Assembly (NCBI GenBank): GCA_937876775.1
Contig: CALEFA010000063.1
Coordinates: 102,977 to 166,976, forward strand
Length of the DNA stretch: 64,000 nucleotides
Origin: an uncultured Rhodobiaceae bacterium
GTDB lineage: Bacteria > Pseudomonadota > Alphaproteobacteria > RS24
Direction of reading: 5' to 3'
The notes beneath the pieces were generated by a model. It searched no databases. It was not told the origin of the DNA and saw only the letters and a list, made by a program, of their open reading frames with translations. Below, piece after piece: positions 21,642-30,840 of the stretch. Position numbers and translations under genes: made by a program. Each line of letters opens with the position of its first letter. The first letter of the stretch is position 1.

Positions 21642-21786
21642 ACAACATCTTATAAGGACTTCGACATTGATGTGCAATTGTTCCGTCACAACGGCTGATT
21701 TTAATTAATTGGCTTCTGTGAGCGGGATTTTGTGCTTGTGTTTTTTATTGGAAATCAAGGGTTTACCTTGGTTTCAAACCTTGGGC

Positions 21787-21871
21787 GGAGGGATGTCCGA
21801 GTGGCTAAAGGAGACGGGCTGTAAACCCGTTGGCTATGCCTACGTTGGTTCGAATCCAACTCCCTCCACCA
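21787..21871 (+). tRNA. tRNA-Tyr (GTA)
   Basis: 85 bases with encoded CCA. Acceptor stem GGAGGGA / TCCCTCC, anticodon GTA in the loop CTGTAAA, long class-II variable arm as expected for tyrosine tRNA, and T loop TTCGAAT. First gene of the tRNA-tuf-secE-nusG block. Confidence 0.97.
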
Positions 21872-21930
21872 TCCAAGCTGTGGTTTGGGTGGCCAAAAAG
21901 TTAAGGGACGACCCTTTTGGTCGGTTAAAG

Positions 21931-22004
21931 GCGGGTGTAGCTCAATGGTAGAGCAACAGCCTTCCAAGCTGAAGATGAGGGTTCGATTCCCTTCACCCGC
22001 TCCA
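21931..22004 (+). tRNA. tRNA-Gly (TCC)
   Basis: 74 bases with encoded CCA. Acceptor GCGGGTG / CACCCGC (discriminator T), anticodon loop CTTCCAA gives TCC, T loop TTCGATT. It lies 59 bp after tRNA-Tyr and 72 bp before tuf copy 1. Confidence 0.97.
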
Positions 22005-22076
22005 AGTCTCACGCATGTGGGTTGGAGTTTTAATAAGCGAAGCGGGCCGTGGCCCTAGCGAAACGAGGAACGAGAG

Positions 22077-23267
22077 ATGTCGAAAGAAAAGTTTGAGCGC
22101 ACTAAGCCGCATTGTAACATCGGAACGATTGGTCACGTTGACCATGGTAAGACGACGCTGACTGCGGCGATTACGAAAGTTTTATCTGAAACAGGCGGCG
22201 CGTCTTTTTCAGATTATGCTGATATTGATAAGGCGCCTGAAGAGAAGGCTCGCGGTATTACGATTTCGACGGCTCACGTTGAGTATGAGACGGAAGCTCG
22301 TCACTATGCGCACGTTGATTGCCCTGGCCACGCTGACTATGTGAAGAACATGATTACGGGTGCGGCGCAAATGGATGGCGGGATTTTGGTTGTTAACGCC
22401 GCTGATGGTCCTATGCCTCAGACGCGCGAGCATATTTTGCTTGCCCGTCAGGTTGGTGTGCCAGCGCTTGTTGTTTATTTGAACAAAGTTGATCAGGTTG
22501 ATGATGACGAGCTTTTGGAGCTTGTTGAGATGGAAGTTCGCGAATTGCTTTCTTCTTATGAATTCCCTGGCGATGATATTCCGATTGTTAAAGGTTCAGC
22601 GCTTGCTGCTCTTGAGGGTCGTGATGATGCGATTGGTAAGGAATCGATTTTGGCTTTGATGGCTGAAGTTGACCGTTATATTCCTCAGCCTGAGCGTCCG
22701 AAGGATCAGCCTTTCTTGCTTCCGATTGAGGATGTTTTCTCGATTTCAGGTCGCGGTACGGTTGTGACGGGTCGTATTGAGCGCGGTGTTATTAATGTTG
22801 GTGACGACATTGAGATTGTTGGCATTAAAGACACAACGAAAACCACCTGCACGGGTGTTGAGATGTTCCGCAAGCTGCTTGATAGCGGTGAAGCTGGTGA
22901 CAATGTTGGTGTTTTGTTGCGCGGTACGAAGCGCGAAGATGTTGAGCGTGGTCAGGTTCTTTGTGCGCCTGGTTCGATTACGCCGCATACGAAGTTTAAA
23001 GCCGAGGCTTATATTTTGACCAAGGAAGAGGGTGGTCGTCATACGCCATTCTTTACCAATTACCGCCCACAGTTCTACTTCCGGACGACGGATGTGACGG
23101 GTATTGTTCACCTTGCTGGTGGCACGGAAATGGTTATGCCTGGTGATAATATTGAAGTGGAAGTCGAGCTGATTGTGCCGGTTGCCATGGAAGAAAAGCT
23201 GCGCTTTGCGATCCGTGAAGGCGGTCGTACAGTCGGCGCCGGTGTTGTTGCGGCTATTGTTGAATAG
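22077..23267 (+). CDS. tuf: Elongation factor Tu, copy 1
   Basis: 396 residues. The GTPase delivers aminoacyl-tRNA to the ribosome. G1 GHVDHGKT (residue 19), DCPGH, NKVD and SAL motifs are intact, followed by the two beta-barrel domains. By reading the two genes side by side I find no base difference from copy 2 (38396-39586) until the last two codons (GAA TAG here, GAG TAA there). Codon choice in the first 900 bases is strongly T-ending (GTT, CTT, CCT) compared with the ribosomal genes around it. It sits between tRNA-Gly and tRNA-Trp, as tufB does in other proteobacteria. Confidence 0.98.
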   Translation: MSKEKFERTKPHCNIGTIGHVDHGKTTLTAAITKVLSETGGASFSDYADIDKAPEEKARGITISTAHVEYETEARHYAHVDCPGHADYVKNMITGAAQMDGGILVVNAADGPMPQTREHILLARQVGVPALVVYLNKVDQVDDDELLELVEMEVRELLSSYEFPGDDIPIVKGSALAALEGRDDAIGKESILALMAEVDRYIPQPERPKDQPFLLPIEDVFSISGRGTVVTGRIERGVINVGDDIEIVGIKDTTKTTCTGVEMFRKLLDSGEAGDNVGVLLRGTKREDVERGQVLCAPGSITPHTKFKAEAYILTKEEGGRHTPFFTNYRPQFYFRTTDVTGIVHLAGGTEMVMPGDNIEVEVELIVPVAMEEKLRFAIREGGRTVGAGVVAAIVE

Positions 23268-23276
23268 TCCAACCGG

Positions 23277-23352
23277 AGGAGTGTAGCTCAACTGGTAGAG
23301 CGCCGGTCTCCAAAACCGGAGGTTGGGGGTTCGATCCCCTCCACTCCTGCCA
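23277..23352 (+). tRNA. tRNA-Trp (CCA)
   Basis: 76 bases with encoded CCA end. Acceptor AGGAGTG / CACTCCT, anticodon loop CTCCAAA gives CCA, T loop TTCGATC. It starts nine bases after the tuf stop and precedes secE, a very common bacterial arrangement. Confidence 0.97.
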
Positions 23353-23426
23353 GCCTTAATAATAGGGCGAGCAGGTTTTGAAGAAACGCTGATGCAAGAA
23401 GCATCAAGTAAGGAATGTGGCACTAA

Positions 23427-23618
23427 ATGGCAAATCCACTTAAATTTGCACAAGAAGTTCGCGCGGAGGCATCCAAGGTTACTTGGCCGTCGCGCAATGA
23501 GGTCCTCGTCACCACGGCGATGGTCTTTATTCTGGTGTTTCTCGCTTCTGTGTTCTTCTTCATTGCCGACCAGCTTTTGAGCTGGGTGGTATCATTGCTA
23601 TTGGGATTGGCAAATTAA
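23427..23618 (+). CDS. secE: Preprotein translocase subunit SecE
   Basis: 63 residues, the short one-helix form usual outside gammaproteobacteria. The amphipathic region FAQEVRAEASKVTWPSRNEV holds the conserved KVTWPS box, followed by a single membrane helix (about 29-57). It stabilises SecY in the translocon. nusG starts directly at the base after the secE stop, so translation is coupled. Confidence 0.96.
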   Translation: MANPLKFAQEVRAEASKVTWPSRNEVLVTTAMVFILVFLASVFFFIADQLLSWVVSLLLGLAN

Positions 23619-24149
23619 ATGGCGAAACGTTGGTATATCGTAAACGCATATTCGAATTTCGAGCACAAGGTTGCCGATAGCATTCGCGAGCAAGCAGCTC
23701 AGGCTGGGCTTGAGGATGCATTCGAGGAAATCCTCGTGCCGACTGAAGAAGTTGTCGAAATGCGCCGTGGCCGTCGGGTCAATAGCGAGCGGAAATTCTT
23801 TCCAGGCTATGTGCTGGTGAAAATGGAGATGAGCGACGAAGCTTATCACTTAGTGAATGACACGCCGAAAGTGACCGGATTCCTAGGGTCACAAAATCGG
23901 CCATCACCGATTTCACAGCGTGAAGTCGATCAAATTGTTAATCAGGTGCAAGACGGCGTTGAGCGTCCGAAACCTTCGATTGTTTTCGAAATTGGTGAAC
24001 AGGTTCGCGTGAGCGAAGGCCCGTTTGCTTCCTTCAGCGGTTTCGTCGAAGAAATTGATGAAGAAAAAGCTCGTTTGAAAGTGGCGGTATCGATTTTCGG
24101 TCGCGCCACGCCAGTCGAGCTTGAATATGGTCAGGTCGAAAAGAGCTGA
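23619..24149 (+). CDS. nusG: Transcription termination/antitermination protein NusG
   Basis: 176 residues. The NGN domain begins RWYIVNAYSNFEHKVADSI and contains FFPGYVLVKMEM; the C-terminal KOW domain has GEQVRVSEGPFASFSGFVEE. It binds RNA polymerase, suppresses pausing, and contacts Rho or ribosomal S10. It starts immediately after secE and precedes the rplK leader. Confidence 0.97.
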   Translation: MAKRWYIVNAYSNFEHKVADSIREQAAQAGLEDAFEEILVPTEEVVEMRRGRRVNSERKFFPGYVLVKMEMSDEAYHLVNDTPKVTGFLGSQNRPSPISQREVDQIVNQVQDGVERPKPSIVFEIGEQVRVSEGPFASFSGFVEEIDEEKARLKVAVSIFGRATPVELEYGQVEKS

Positions 24150-24157
24150 TTTAACGT

Positions 24158-24190
24158 TCGTGGGAGGCAGATCAAACTGCCCGACCACGA
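24158..24190 (+). promoter_or_regulatory. Candidate L1-binding translational operator in the rplK leader
   Basis: In the 89-base gap before rplK, TCGTGG (24158-24163) pairs with CCACGA (24185-24190) and GGCAG (24166-24170) with CTGCC (24177-24181), leaving a small asymmetric internal loop. In other bacteria L1 represses the L11-L1 mRNA through a stem of this kind that mimics its 23S rRNA site. The placement and fold are seen; L1 binding is inferred. Confidence 0.5.
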
Positions 24191-24238
24191 CCCATAATCG
24201 TAACGCAGACCTCAGGGTCGGCAAGAAAGGAACGAGAG

Positions 24239-24667
24239 ATGGCAAAAAAGATCCAAGGCTACCTGAAGATGCAGGTGCCTGCAGGGGGCGCAAGCCCATC
24301 ACCGCCTATTGGCCCAGCATTGGGTCAGCGCGGTTTGAACATTATGGAATTTTGTAAGGCTTTCAATGCGAAAACGCAGGAAATGGAAGCTAATATGCCG
24401 ATTCCAACCATTGTGACGATTTTTGAAGATAAGTCCTTTACCTTTGAAATTAAGACGCCACCTGCGTCTTTCTATCTGCGTAAAGCGGCGAAATTGGCAA
24501 AAGGCGGCAGTTCACCAGGGCGCGAAGTTGCGGGTTCTGTAACCATGAAACAGTGCCGCGAGATCGCTGAGCAAAAATTGAAAGATTTGAACACAGATGA
24601 TCTCGACGAAGCACAGAAAATGATCGCTGGCTCTGCCCGGTCAATGGGCTTGGAGGTGCGTGACTAA
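24239..24667 (+). CDS. rplK: 50S ribosomal protein L11
   Basis: 142 residues, standard length. The N-terminal half has the proline-rich [20 protein letters not shown] block, and the C-terminal rRNA-binding domain has [15 protein letters not shown] and a GSARSMGL end. It forms the GTPase-associated centre with L10 and L12. Its stop overlaps the rplA start (TAATG). Confidence 0.98.
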   Translation: MAKKIQGYLKMQVPAGGASPSPPIGPALGQRGLNIMEFCKAFNAKTQEMEANMPIPTIVTIFEDKSFTFEIKTPPASFYLRKAAKLAKGGSSPGREVAGSVTMKQCREIAEQKLKDLNTDDLDEAQKMIAGSARSMGLEVRD

Positions 24668-25362
24668 TGGCTGGTAAACGTATGAAAGCGGCGCACGCAA
24701 GCGTCGAAAAAAACAAACTCTATGCGCTCGATGAGGCGATTAAATTGGTTAAGGCCAATGCAACCGCTAAATTTGATGAGACTGTAGAAATTGCAATTAA
24801 CTTGGGTGTTGACCCTCGTCACGCTGACCAAATGGTTCGGGGTGTCGTGGAGCTACCAAATGGCACGGGCCGTTCGCAGCGGGTTGCTGTGTTTGCGCGT
24901 GACGACAAAGCCGAAGAAGCCAAAGCGGCTGGTGCTGACGTCGTTGGTGCGGAAGATTTGATGGAAGCCGTGCAGGGCGGAACAATTGATTTCGATCGCT
25001 GCATTGCAACTCCAGACATGATGCCATTGGTGGGTCGTTTGGGCAAAGTTTTGGGCCCACGCAATCTAATGCCAAACCCAAAAGTCGGCACAGTGACCAC
25101 GGATGTGGCTGAAGCTGTCCGTGCCGCCAAAGGTGGCGCGGTTGAGTTTCGTGTCGAAAAAGAAGGCATTTTGCACGCCGGTGTTGGCAAAGCGAGCTTC
25201 TCTGATGAACAGCTCATTGGCAATATCAAAGCCTTGATTGCGGCGGTGCAAAAAGCCCGCCCAACTGGCGCAAAAGGAACTTTTGTTCAACGTCTTGCCG
25301 TGAGCTCCACAATGGGCCCTGGCGTTAAGCTAGACGTTGCAGGTGCTGGAGACAGCGCCTAA
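24667..25362 (+). CDS. rplA: 50S ribosomal protein L1
   Basis: 231 residues, standard length. It forms the L1 stalk that helps E-site tRNA leave, and is a translational repressor of its own operon in other bacteria. Family blocks: [20 protein letters not shown], the [21 protein letters not shown] segment and [16 protein letters not shown] at the end. Start overlaps the rplK stop by one base. Confidence 0.98.
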   Translation: MAGKRMKAAHASVEKNKLYALDEAIKLVKANATAKFDETVEIAINLGVDPRHADQMVRGVVELPNGTGRSQRVAVFARDDKAEEAKAAGADVVGAEDLMEAVQGGTIDFDRCIATPDMMPLVGRLGKVLGPRNLMPNPKVGTVTTDVAEAVRAAKGGAVEFRVEKEGILHAGVGKASFSDEQLIGNIKALIAAVQKARPTGAKGTFVQRLAVSSTMGPGVKLDVAGAGDSA

Positions 25363-25628
25363 TCGAATGCTGCGGCCCCTTCGGGGGGCGTGGTTGTCCG
25401 GAGGTTTCGACTTCCGGGCCTGTCCGAGATTACTGGTGTGCCGTAAGGCGCTTAATGGCCAGTATGAGACGGGAGTACAGTTTTTACGCACTTCGGTGCT
25501 TGATCGGCTGAACCCGGGACAGGAATGAGCGTCGCATTTAATTCGTTAGATGCGGCAATTCCGAACCGGTGGTGTCTTCGGATACCACCAACTAGCGTAT
25601 TAAGTTTATACGCGAAGGAGAGTGAACA
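25363..25628 (+). promoter_or_regulatory. L10-type mRNA leader of the rplJL-rpoBC genes
   Basis: 266 bases without a gene between rplA and rplJ. It holds several stem-loops closed by TTCG tetraloops: CCCC/GGGG at 25376-25387, an 8-bp stem at 25398-25417, GCAC/GTGC at 25488-25499, and a 9-bp stem at 25568-25589 just before the ribosome site AAGGAGAG. In other bacteria the L10-L12 complex binds the leader of this mRNA to repress translation, so that role is likely here. The exact binding site and any promoter inside it were not identified. Confidence 0.65.
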
Positions 25629-26147
25629 GTGGACAGAGCTGGTAAAGAAGAGCTCGTATCGCACTACAACGGCATTTTCAAAAATGCTGGTGTGATCGTT
25701 GTTACCCACTATTCCGGGCTTTCAGTGCCGGAGATTGATAATCTTCGCCACCAAATGGCTGATGTCGGTGGAACGGTCAAAGTGACCAAAAACCGTCTGG
25801 TCAAGCTCGCTCTCGCAGGCACACCTGCTGAAAATATTAGCGACCTGTTTACGGGCCCAACGGCTATCGCCTATTCAGACGATCCAGTTGCCGCCCCTAA
25901 AATTGCCGCTAAATTTGCCAAGGAAAACGAAAGTCTCGTGATCGTTGGTGGCATTATGAACGAAACCGTTCTTGATGCAGCAGGCGTGAAAAATCTGGCG
26001 TCGCTTCCGTCTCTCGACGAATTGCGCGGTCAACTTGTCGGTCTTATCAACTCACCAGCAACCAAAATTGCTGGCGTTTTGCAGGCACCGGCAGCTCAGT
26101 TGGCTCGTGTAATGGGCGCCAAAGCTGCACAGGGTGATGCCGCTTAA
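25629..26147 (+). CDS. rplJ: 50S ribosomal protein L10
   Basis: 172 residues, GTG start with AAGGAGAG upstream. The N-terminal globular domain binds 23S rRNA near L11 (HYSGLSVPEIDNLRHQM, KVTKNRLVKLAL), and the C-terminal helix (LARVMGAKAAQ) carries L7/L12 dimers. In other bacteria L10-L12 is the repressor of its own mRNA; the structured 266-base leader upstream fits that. rplL follows after 38 bases. Confidence 0.97.
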   Translation: MDRAGKEELVSHYNGIFKNAGVIVVTHYSGLSVPEIDNLRHQMADVGGTVKVTKNRLVKLALAGTPAENISDLFTGPTAIAYSDDPVAAPKIAAKFAKENESLVIVGGIMNETVLDAAGVKNLASLPSLDELRGQLVGLINSPATKIAGVLQAPAAQLARVMGAKAAQGDAA

Positions 26148-26185
26148 GCGGTGCAATCCCGGATTAACCGATTGGAGAAAAGAAA

Positions 26186-26563
26186 ATGGCTGATATTGAA
26201 AAAATTGCCGAAGACCTCTCAAGCCTGACCGTTATGGAAGCGGCAGACTTGGCTAAACTTCTGGAAGAAAAATGGGGCGTTTCTGCCGCAGCACCTGTTG
26301 CTGCTGCCGCTGCGCCTGCTGCTGGCGGTGACGCCGGTGCTGCTGAAGAAAAAGACAGCTTTACTGTTGTTCTTGCTTCTGCAGGCGACCAGAAAATTAA
26401 CGTCATTAAAGAAGTGCGTGCCATCACAGGCCTTGGCTTGAAAGAAGCTAAAGACCTCGTTGAAGGTGCGCCAAGCGACGTCAAATTAGACGCGCCAACT
26501 GCTGAAGCTAACGAGATTAAAGAGAAGCTCGAAGCTGTTGGTGCAACCGTAGAACTCAAGTAG
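26186..26563 (+). CDS. rplL: 50S ribosomal protein L7/L12
   Basis: 125 residues. N-terminal dimerization domain (residues 1-30), an Ala/Pro/Gly-rich hinge (about 37-57), and the C-terminal domain with [20 protein letters not shown] that recruits translational GTPases. Usually present in several copies per ribosome. ATG follows GGAGAAAAGAAA. Confidence 0.98.
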   Translation: MADIEKIAEDLSSLTVMEAADLAKLLEEKWGVSAAAPVAAAAAPAAGGDAGAAEEKDSFTVVLASAGDQKINVIKEVRAITGLGLKEAKDLVEGAPSDVKLDAPTAEANEIKEKLEAVGATVELK

Positions 26564-26580
26564 TTTTACGCGCGCAAATT

Positions 26581-26661
26581 GGGGTGGCAGGGAATTTCTC
26601 GGCCACCCCGTATTGCCTTTTGCAGGGCAGTCAATGCTTCCGTTTTGTGGGTAGGAAGCAT
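26581..26661 (+). promoter_or_regulatory. Two stem-loops between rplL and rpoB, candidate attenuator or processing site
   Basis: Stem 1: GGGGTGGC (26581-26588) with GCCACCCC (26602-26609), loop 13. Stem 2: ATGCTTCC (26634-26641) with GGAAGCAT (26654-26661), loop 12, followed by GGTTTT. Both have perfect 8-bp arms. In E. coli this same gap holds an attenuator and an RNase III site that lower rpoBC relative to rplJL. Stems are seen; the role is inferred. There is no long T run, so full termination is unlikely. Confidence 0.55.
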
Positions 26662-26709
26662 GGTTTTAAGGGGAAACCCGAACCCGCAGGTTATTAGTGA
26701 GGAATTCAC

Positions 26710-29700
26710 ATGTCGCAAGCATATGCAGGTCGTAAACGTATCCGTCGCTCTTTTGGCCGTATCCCACAAGTTGTGGAAATGCCAAACCTTATCGAAGTTC
26801 AAAAATACTCGTATGACCAGTTTTTGCAGGTTGCTCACCCCGAAGGTGGACGACTTGAGGAAGGCCTTCAATCGGTCTTCAAATCCGTTTTCCCAATTAC
26901 AGATTTCAGTGGCGCCGCCATGTTGGAATTTGTGTCCTATGATTTCGAAAAACCAAAATATGACGTCGAAGAGTGCCAGCAGCGCGGTATGACCTATGCG
27001 GCTCCGCTGAAAGTGACGCTCCGTCTTGTGGTTTTTGATATTGATGAAGAAACCGGCGCCAAATCTATCGCCAATGTGAAAGAGCAAGAAGTCTATATGG
27101 GCGATCTGCCTTTCATGACTGAAAATGGCACATTCGTGGTCAATGGCACTGAGCGGGTTATCGTTTCGCAAATGCACCGTAGCCCGGGCGTGTTCTTCGA
27201 TCACGACAAAGGCAAAACCCACGTCTCTGGTAAATTGCTGTTTGCCGCGCGGGTTATTCCTTATCGTGGTTCTTGGCTTGATTTTGAATTTGATGCCAAA
27301 GATATTTTGCATGTTCGCATTGACCGTCGCCGCAAACTGCCAGCGACTGCTTTGTTGCACGCGCTGGGCTATGCGTCCGACGAAATCCTCGACATGTTTT
27401 ATGACAAGGTGTCTTACACGCGCGGCAAAGAAGGCTGGATTACAGACTTTGTGCCAGAAATCCGTCGCGGTACGAAACCTGTCTATGATCTGATCGACGA
27501 TAAGACAGGCAAGGTTGCTGTTGAAGCAGGGCAGAAAATCTCGCCACGTTTGGCCCGTAAATTAGCCGAAGATGGTCTTGAGAAACTGCGCGTCACCGAT
27601 GATGAATTATTCGGACGTTTCCTAGCTGATGAGATGGTCAATATGGAAACAGGTGAAATCTTTGCGGAAGCAGGTGATGAAATCACAGAAGAGCTTCTGG
27701 CTGAATTGATTGAGCTTGGCTTCACTGACATTAAGACATTGAACATTGATCCGGTGAACCGTGGTCCTTTCATTCGCAATACTCTGGTTGTCGACAAGTC
27801 GAATGACAAATTGTCAGCCTTGGAAGAAATCTATCGCGTAATGCGTCCGGGAGAGCCGCCAACCCCAGAAACCGCGCAAGCGTTGTTTGATGGCTTGTTC
27901 TTCGATTCAGAACGTTATGACCTGTCGGCTGTTGGTCGTGTGAAAATGAACATTCGCCTGAACCAGGAGTGCCCTGATGACATCCGCGTCCTGCGCAGAG
28001 AAGACATTGTTGGGGTTGTGAAAACTCTGGTCAACCTGCGCGATGGCAAGGGCGATGTTGATGATATTGATAACCTTGGCAACCGCCGCGTGCGTTCAGT
28101 TGGTGAGTTGATGGAAAATCAGTATCGCATCGGTCTGCTGCGCATGGAGCGCGCCATTAAAGAGCGTATGAGTTCCATTGGCGAGATCGATACGGTGATG
28201 CCACAAGATCTGATTAACGCCAAGCCGGTTTCGGCCTCTGTGCGCGAATTCTTTGGCTCTTCGCAATTGTCACAATTTATGGACCAAACCAACCCATTGT
28301 CAGAAATTACCCACAAACGCCGTCTTTCGGCACTTGGCCCAGGTGGTCTGACACGCGAACGCGCTGGCTTTGAGGTGCGCGACGTGCACCCAACCCATTA
28401 TGGCCGTATTTGTCCAATTGAAACACCGGAAGGACCAAATATTGGTCTGATTAACTCGCTCTCTACTTTTGCGCGGGTTAATAAATATGGCTTTATTGAA
28501 AGCCCATATCGGAAAGTTAAAGACGGCAAAGTCACCAAAGATGTGGTGTATTTGTCGGCCATGGAAGAAGCCCGTTTCCGCGTTGCGCAGGCGACCATCA
28601 CCATTGCAGATGATGGCAGCATTGATGAAGAATTAATCAACTGTCGTATCAATGGCGATTTTGAAATGGTGCCGCCGAATATGGTTGATTTGCTCGACGT
28701 ATCGCCGAAACAGATTGTTTCTGTGGCTGCCGCGTTGATTCCATTCCTTGAAAACGATGACGCCAACCGTGCGCTCATGGGCTCAAACATGCAACGTCAG
28801 GCTGTGCCTTTGTTGCAAGCTGATGCGCCTCTCGTAGGTACCGGCATGGAAGAAGTCGTGGCCCGCGACAGTGGCGCTGCGATTTCAGCCCGTCGTGCTG
28901 GTGTCGTTGACCAGGTTGATGCCACACGTATTGTTATTCGGGCGACCGAGGAAACTGATGCGTCGAAATCAGGCGTTGATATTTACAATTTGCGCAAATT
29001 CCAGCGTTCGAACCAGTCAACCTGTATCAACCAGCGCCCATTAGTGCGGGTTGGTGACCGTGTTGAAGTTGGCGATGTGGTGGCTGATGGGCCATCTACA
29101 GAGCTCGGCGAATTGGCGCTTGGCCGTAACGTGCTGGTCGCGTTCATGCCATGGAATGGTTACAACTTTGAAGATTCGATCCTGATTTCAGAACGTATTG
29201 TGCGTGACGATGTGTTTACATCTATCCACATTGAAGAATTTGAGATCATGGCGCGTGATACCAAATTGGGCCCTGAAGAGATTACCCGCGACATTCCAAA
29301 TGTTGGCGAGGAAGCGCTGAGCAACCTCGACGAAGCGGGCATTGTCTATATTGGCTCTGAGGTAAACCCTGGCGATATTCTGGTTGGTAAAATCACCCCT
29401 AAAGGTGAGAGCCCAATGACGCCGGAAGAAAAATTGCTGCGTGCCATTTTTGGTGAAAAAGCCTCTGACGTGCGTGACACTTCATTGAAATTGCCGCCCG
29501 GAACAACCGGTACAGTGGTGGAAGTGCGTGTGTTTAACCGTCACGGCATTGACAAAGATGAGCGTGCTTTGGCGATTGAGCGTGAAGAAATTGAAGCGTT
29601 GGCGAAAGACCGCGATGATGAAATGTCAATTCTGCAACGCAATATTGCCAATCGTTTGCAAGATGTGTTGGTTGGCAAACAAGCAGCTTCAGGCCCTAAG

Positions 29701-30804
29701 GGTATTGATGCAGACGCTAAAATCACGCCAGCGATGTTGGATGATCTGCCGATTAGCCAGTGGTGGCAAATTGCCTTGAAAAACGACCAATCCATGGCTG
29801 AAGTCGAAGCGATGAAACGCCAATTTGACGAAGCCAAGGCTGAGTTGGAAGCGCGTTTTGAAGACAAAGTTGACAAGCTGCAGCGCGGTGATGAATTGCC
29901 GCCAGGCGTCATGAAAATGATCAAAGTCTATGTTGCTATTAAGCGCAAGCTGCAGCCGGGTGATAAAATGGCTGGCCGCCATGGTAACAAAGGTGTGATC
30001 AGCCGCATCGTGCCAGTTGAAGATATGCCTTATCTGGAAGACGGCAGTCAGGTCGATGTTGTGTTGAACCCGCTCGGCGTGCCTAGCCGGATGAATGTCG
30101 GGCAGATTTTGGAAACTCACTTGGGCTGGGCTTGTGCCGGTCTGGGACGTCAAATTAGCGACGCCTTGGACAGCTATGAGCGCGACGGTAATGTGCAGCA
30201 CGTTAAAGAAACATTGAGCAATGTGTATTCTGGTGACAGTGCCGTGGCTGCCTTGTCTGATGGCGAAGCCATTGAGATGAGCCAGACTCTGCGCCGTGGT
30301 GTGCCAGTGGCAACGCCAGTATTTGACGGTGCGATTGATGATGACATTGTTGAAATGCTCGGCAAGGCCGGCTTGGATAGCTCAGGTCAGGTGCAATTGC
30401 GTGATGGCCGAACCGGTGAGCCTTTCGACCGTAAGGTTACCGTGGGCTATATCTACATGCTGAAACTGCATCACTTGGTTGATGACAAGATTCACGCCCG
30501 TTCAATTGGTCCATATTCACTGGTCACTCAGCAACCACTCGGCGGTAAAGCCCAGTTCGGTGGTCAGCGCTTTGGTGAAATGGAAGTGTGGGCATTGGAA
30601 GCTTATGGTGCTGCTTATACGCTGCAAGAAATGCTGACTGTGAAGTCAGATGACGTGGCTGGCCGTACCAAAGTCTATGAAGCCATTGTTAAGGGCGATG
30701 ACACGTTTGAGGCCGGTATTCCGGAAAGCTTTAACGTGCTTGTCAAAGAAATCCGTTCGCTTGGTCTCAACGTCGAATTGACTGAGAGCCGGAAGCAAAA
30801 TTAG
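26710..30804 (+). CDS. rpoB: RNA polymerase beta subunit
   Basis: 1364 residues, usual for alphaproteobacteria. It forms one pincer of the active-site cleft. The rifampicin pocket is wild-type in type: [15 protein letters not shown] followed by [13 protein letters not shown], with the Asp, His and Ser that mutate to resistance all in their sensitive state. Other blocks: [13 protein letters not shown] and [24 protein letters not shown] near the C-terminus that contact the beta-prime subunit. rpoC starts 36 bases downstream. Confidence 0.98.
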   Translation: MSQAYAGRKRIRRSFGRIPQVVEMPNLIEVQKYSYDQFLQVAHPEGGRLEEGLQSVFKSVFPITDFSGAAMLEFVSYDFEKPKYDVEECQQRGMTYAAPLKVTLRLVVFDIDEETGAKSIANVKEQEVYMGDLPFMTENGTFVVNGTERVIVSQMHRSPGVFFDHDKGKTHVSGKLLFAARVIPYRGSWLDFEFDAKDILHVRIDRRRKLPATALLHALGYASDEILDMFYDKVSYTRGKEGWITDFVPEIRRGTKPVYDLIDDKTGKVAVEAGQKISPRLARKLAEDGLEKLRVTDDELFGRFLADEMVNMETGEIFAEAGDEITEELLAELIELGFTDIKTLNIDPVNRGPFIRNTLVVDKSNDKLSALEEIYRVMRPGEPPTPETAQALFDGLFFDSERYDLSAVGRVKMNIRLNQECPDDIRVLRREDIVGVVKTLVNLRDGKGDVDDIDNLGNRRVRSVGELMENQYRIGLLRMERAIKERMSSIGEIDTVMPQDLINAKPVSASVREFFGSSQLSQFMDQTNPLSEITHKRRLSALGPGGLTRERAGFEVRDVHPTHYGRICPIETPEGPNIGLINSLSTFARVNKYGFIESPYRKVKDGKVTKDVVYLSAMEEARFRVAQATITIADDGSIDEELINCRINGDFEMVPPNMVDLLDVSPKQIVSVAAALIPFLENDDANRALMGSNMQRQAVPLLQADAPLVGTGMEEVVARDSGAAISARRAGVVDQVDATRIVIRATEETDASKSGVDIYNLRKFQRSNQSTCINQRPLVRVGDRVEVGDVVADGPSTELGELALGRNVLVAFMPWNGYNFEDSILISERIVRDDVFTSIHIEEFEIMARDTKLGPEEITRDIPNVGEEALSNLDEAGIVYIGSEVNPGDILVGKITPKGESPMTPEEKLLRAIFGEKASDVRDTSLKLPPGTTGTVVEVRVFNRHGIDKDERALAIEREEIEALAKDRDDEMSILQRNIANRLQDVLVGKQAASGPKGIDADAKITPAMLDDLPISQWWQIALKNDQSMAEVEAMKRQFDEAKAELEARFEDKVDKLQRGDELPPGVMKMIKVYVAIKRKLQPGDKMAGRHGNKGVISRIVPVEDMPYLEDGSQVDVVLNPLGVPSRMNVGQILETHLGWACAGLGRQISDALDSYERDGNVQHVKETLSNVYSGDSAVAALSDGEAIEMSQTLRRGVPVATPVFDGAIDDDIVEMLGKAGLDSSGQVQLRDGRTGEPFDRKVTVGYIYMLKLHHLVDDKIHARSIGPYSLVTQQPLGGKAQFGGQRFGEMEVWALEAYGAAYTLQEMLTVKSDDVAGRTKVYEAIVKGDDTFEAGIPESFNVLVKEIRSLGLNVELTESRKQN

Positions 30805-30840
30805 GGTTAATGCGGTGCGCCGCAAATTAGGAGACGACCG

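Noticed and set aside
21765..21785. Palindrome-like CCTTGGTTTCAAACCTTGG before tRNA-Tyr
   Set aside because: Only a 5-bp inverted repeat (GGTTT/AAACC) around one base; too short to call an operator.
22746..23453. 235-codon minus-strand frame across tuf, tRNA-Trp and the secE start
   Set aside because: It crosses a tRNA gene and mirrors tuf codons; the tuf part recurs at copy 2 only because the gene is duplicated.
26566..27360. 264-codon minus-strand frame opposite the start of rpoB
   Set aside because: Mirror of the rpoB coding frame; no family likeness, no ribosome site, low-complexity composition.
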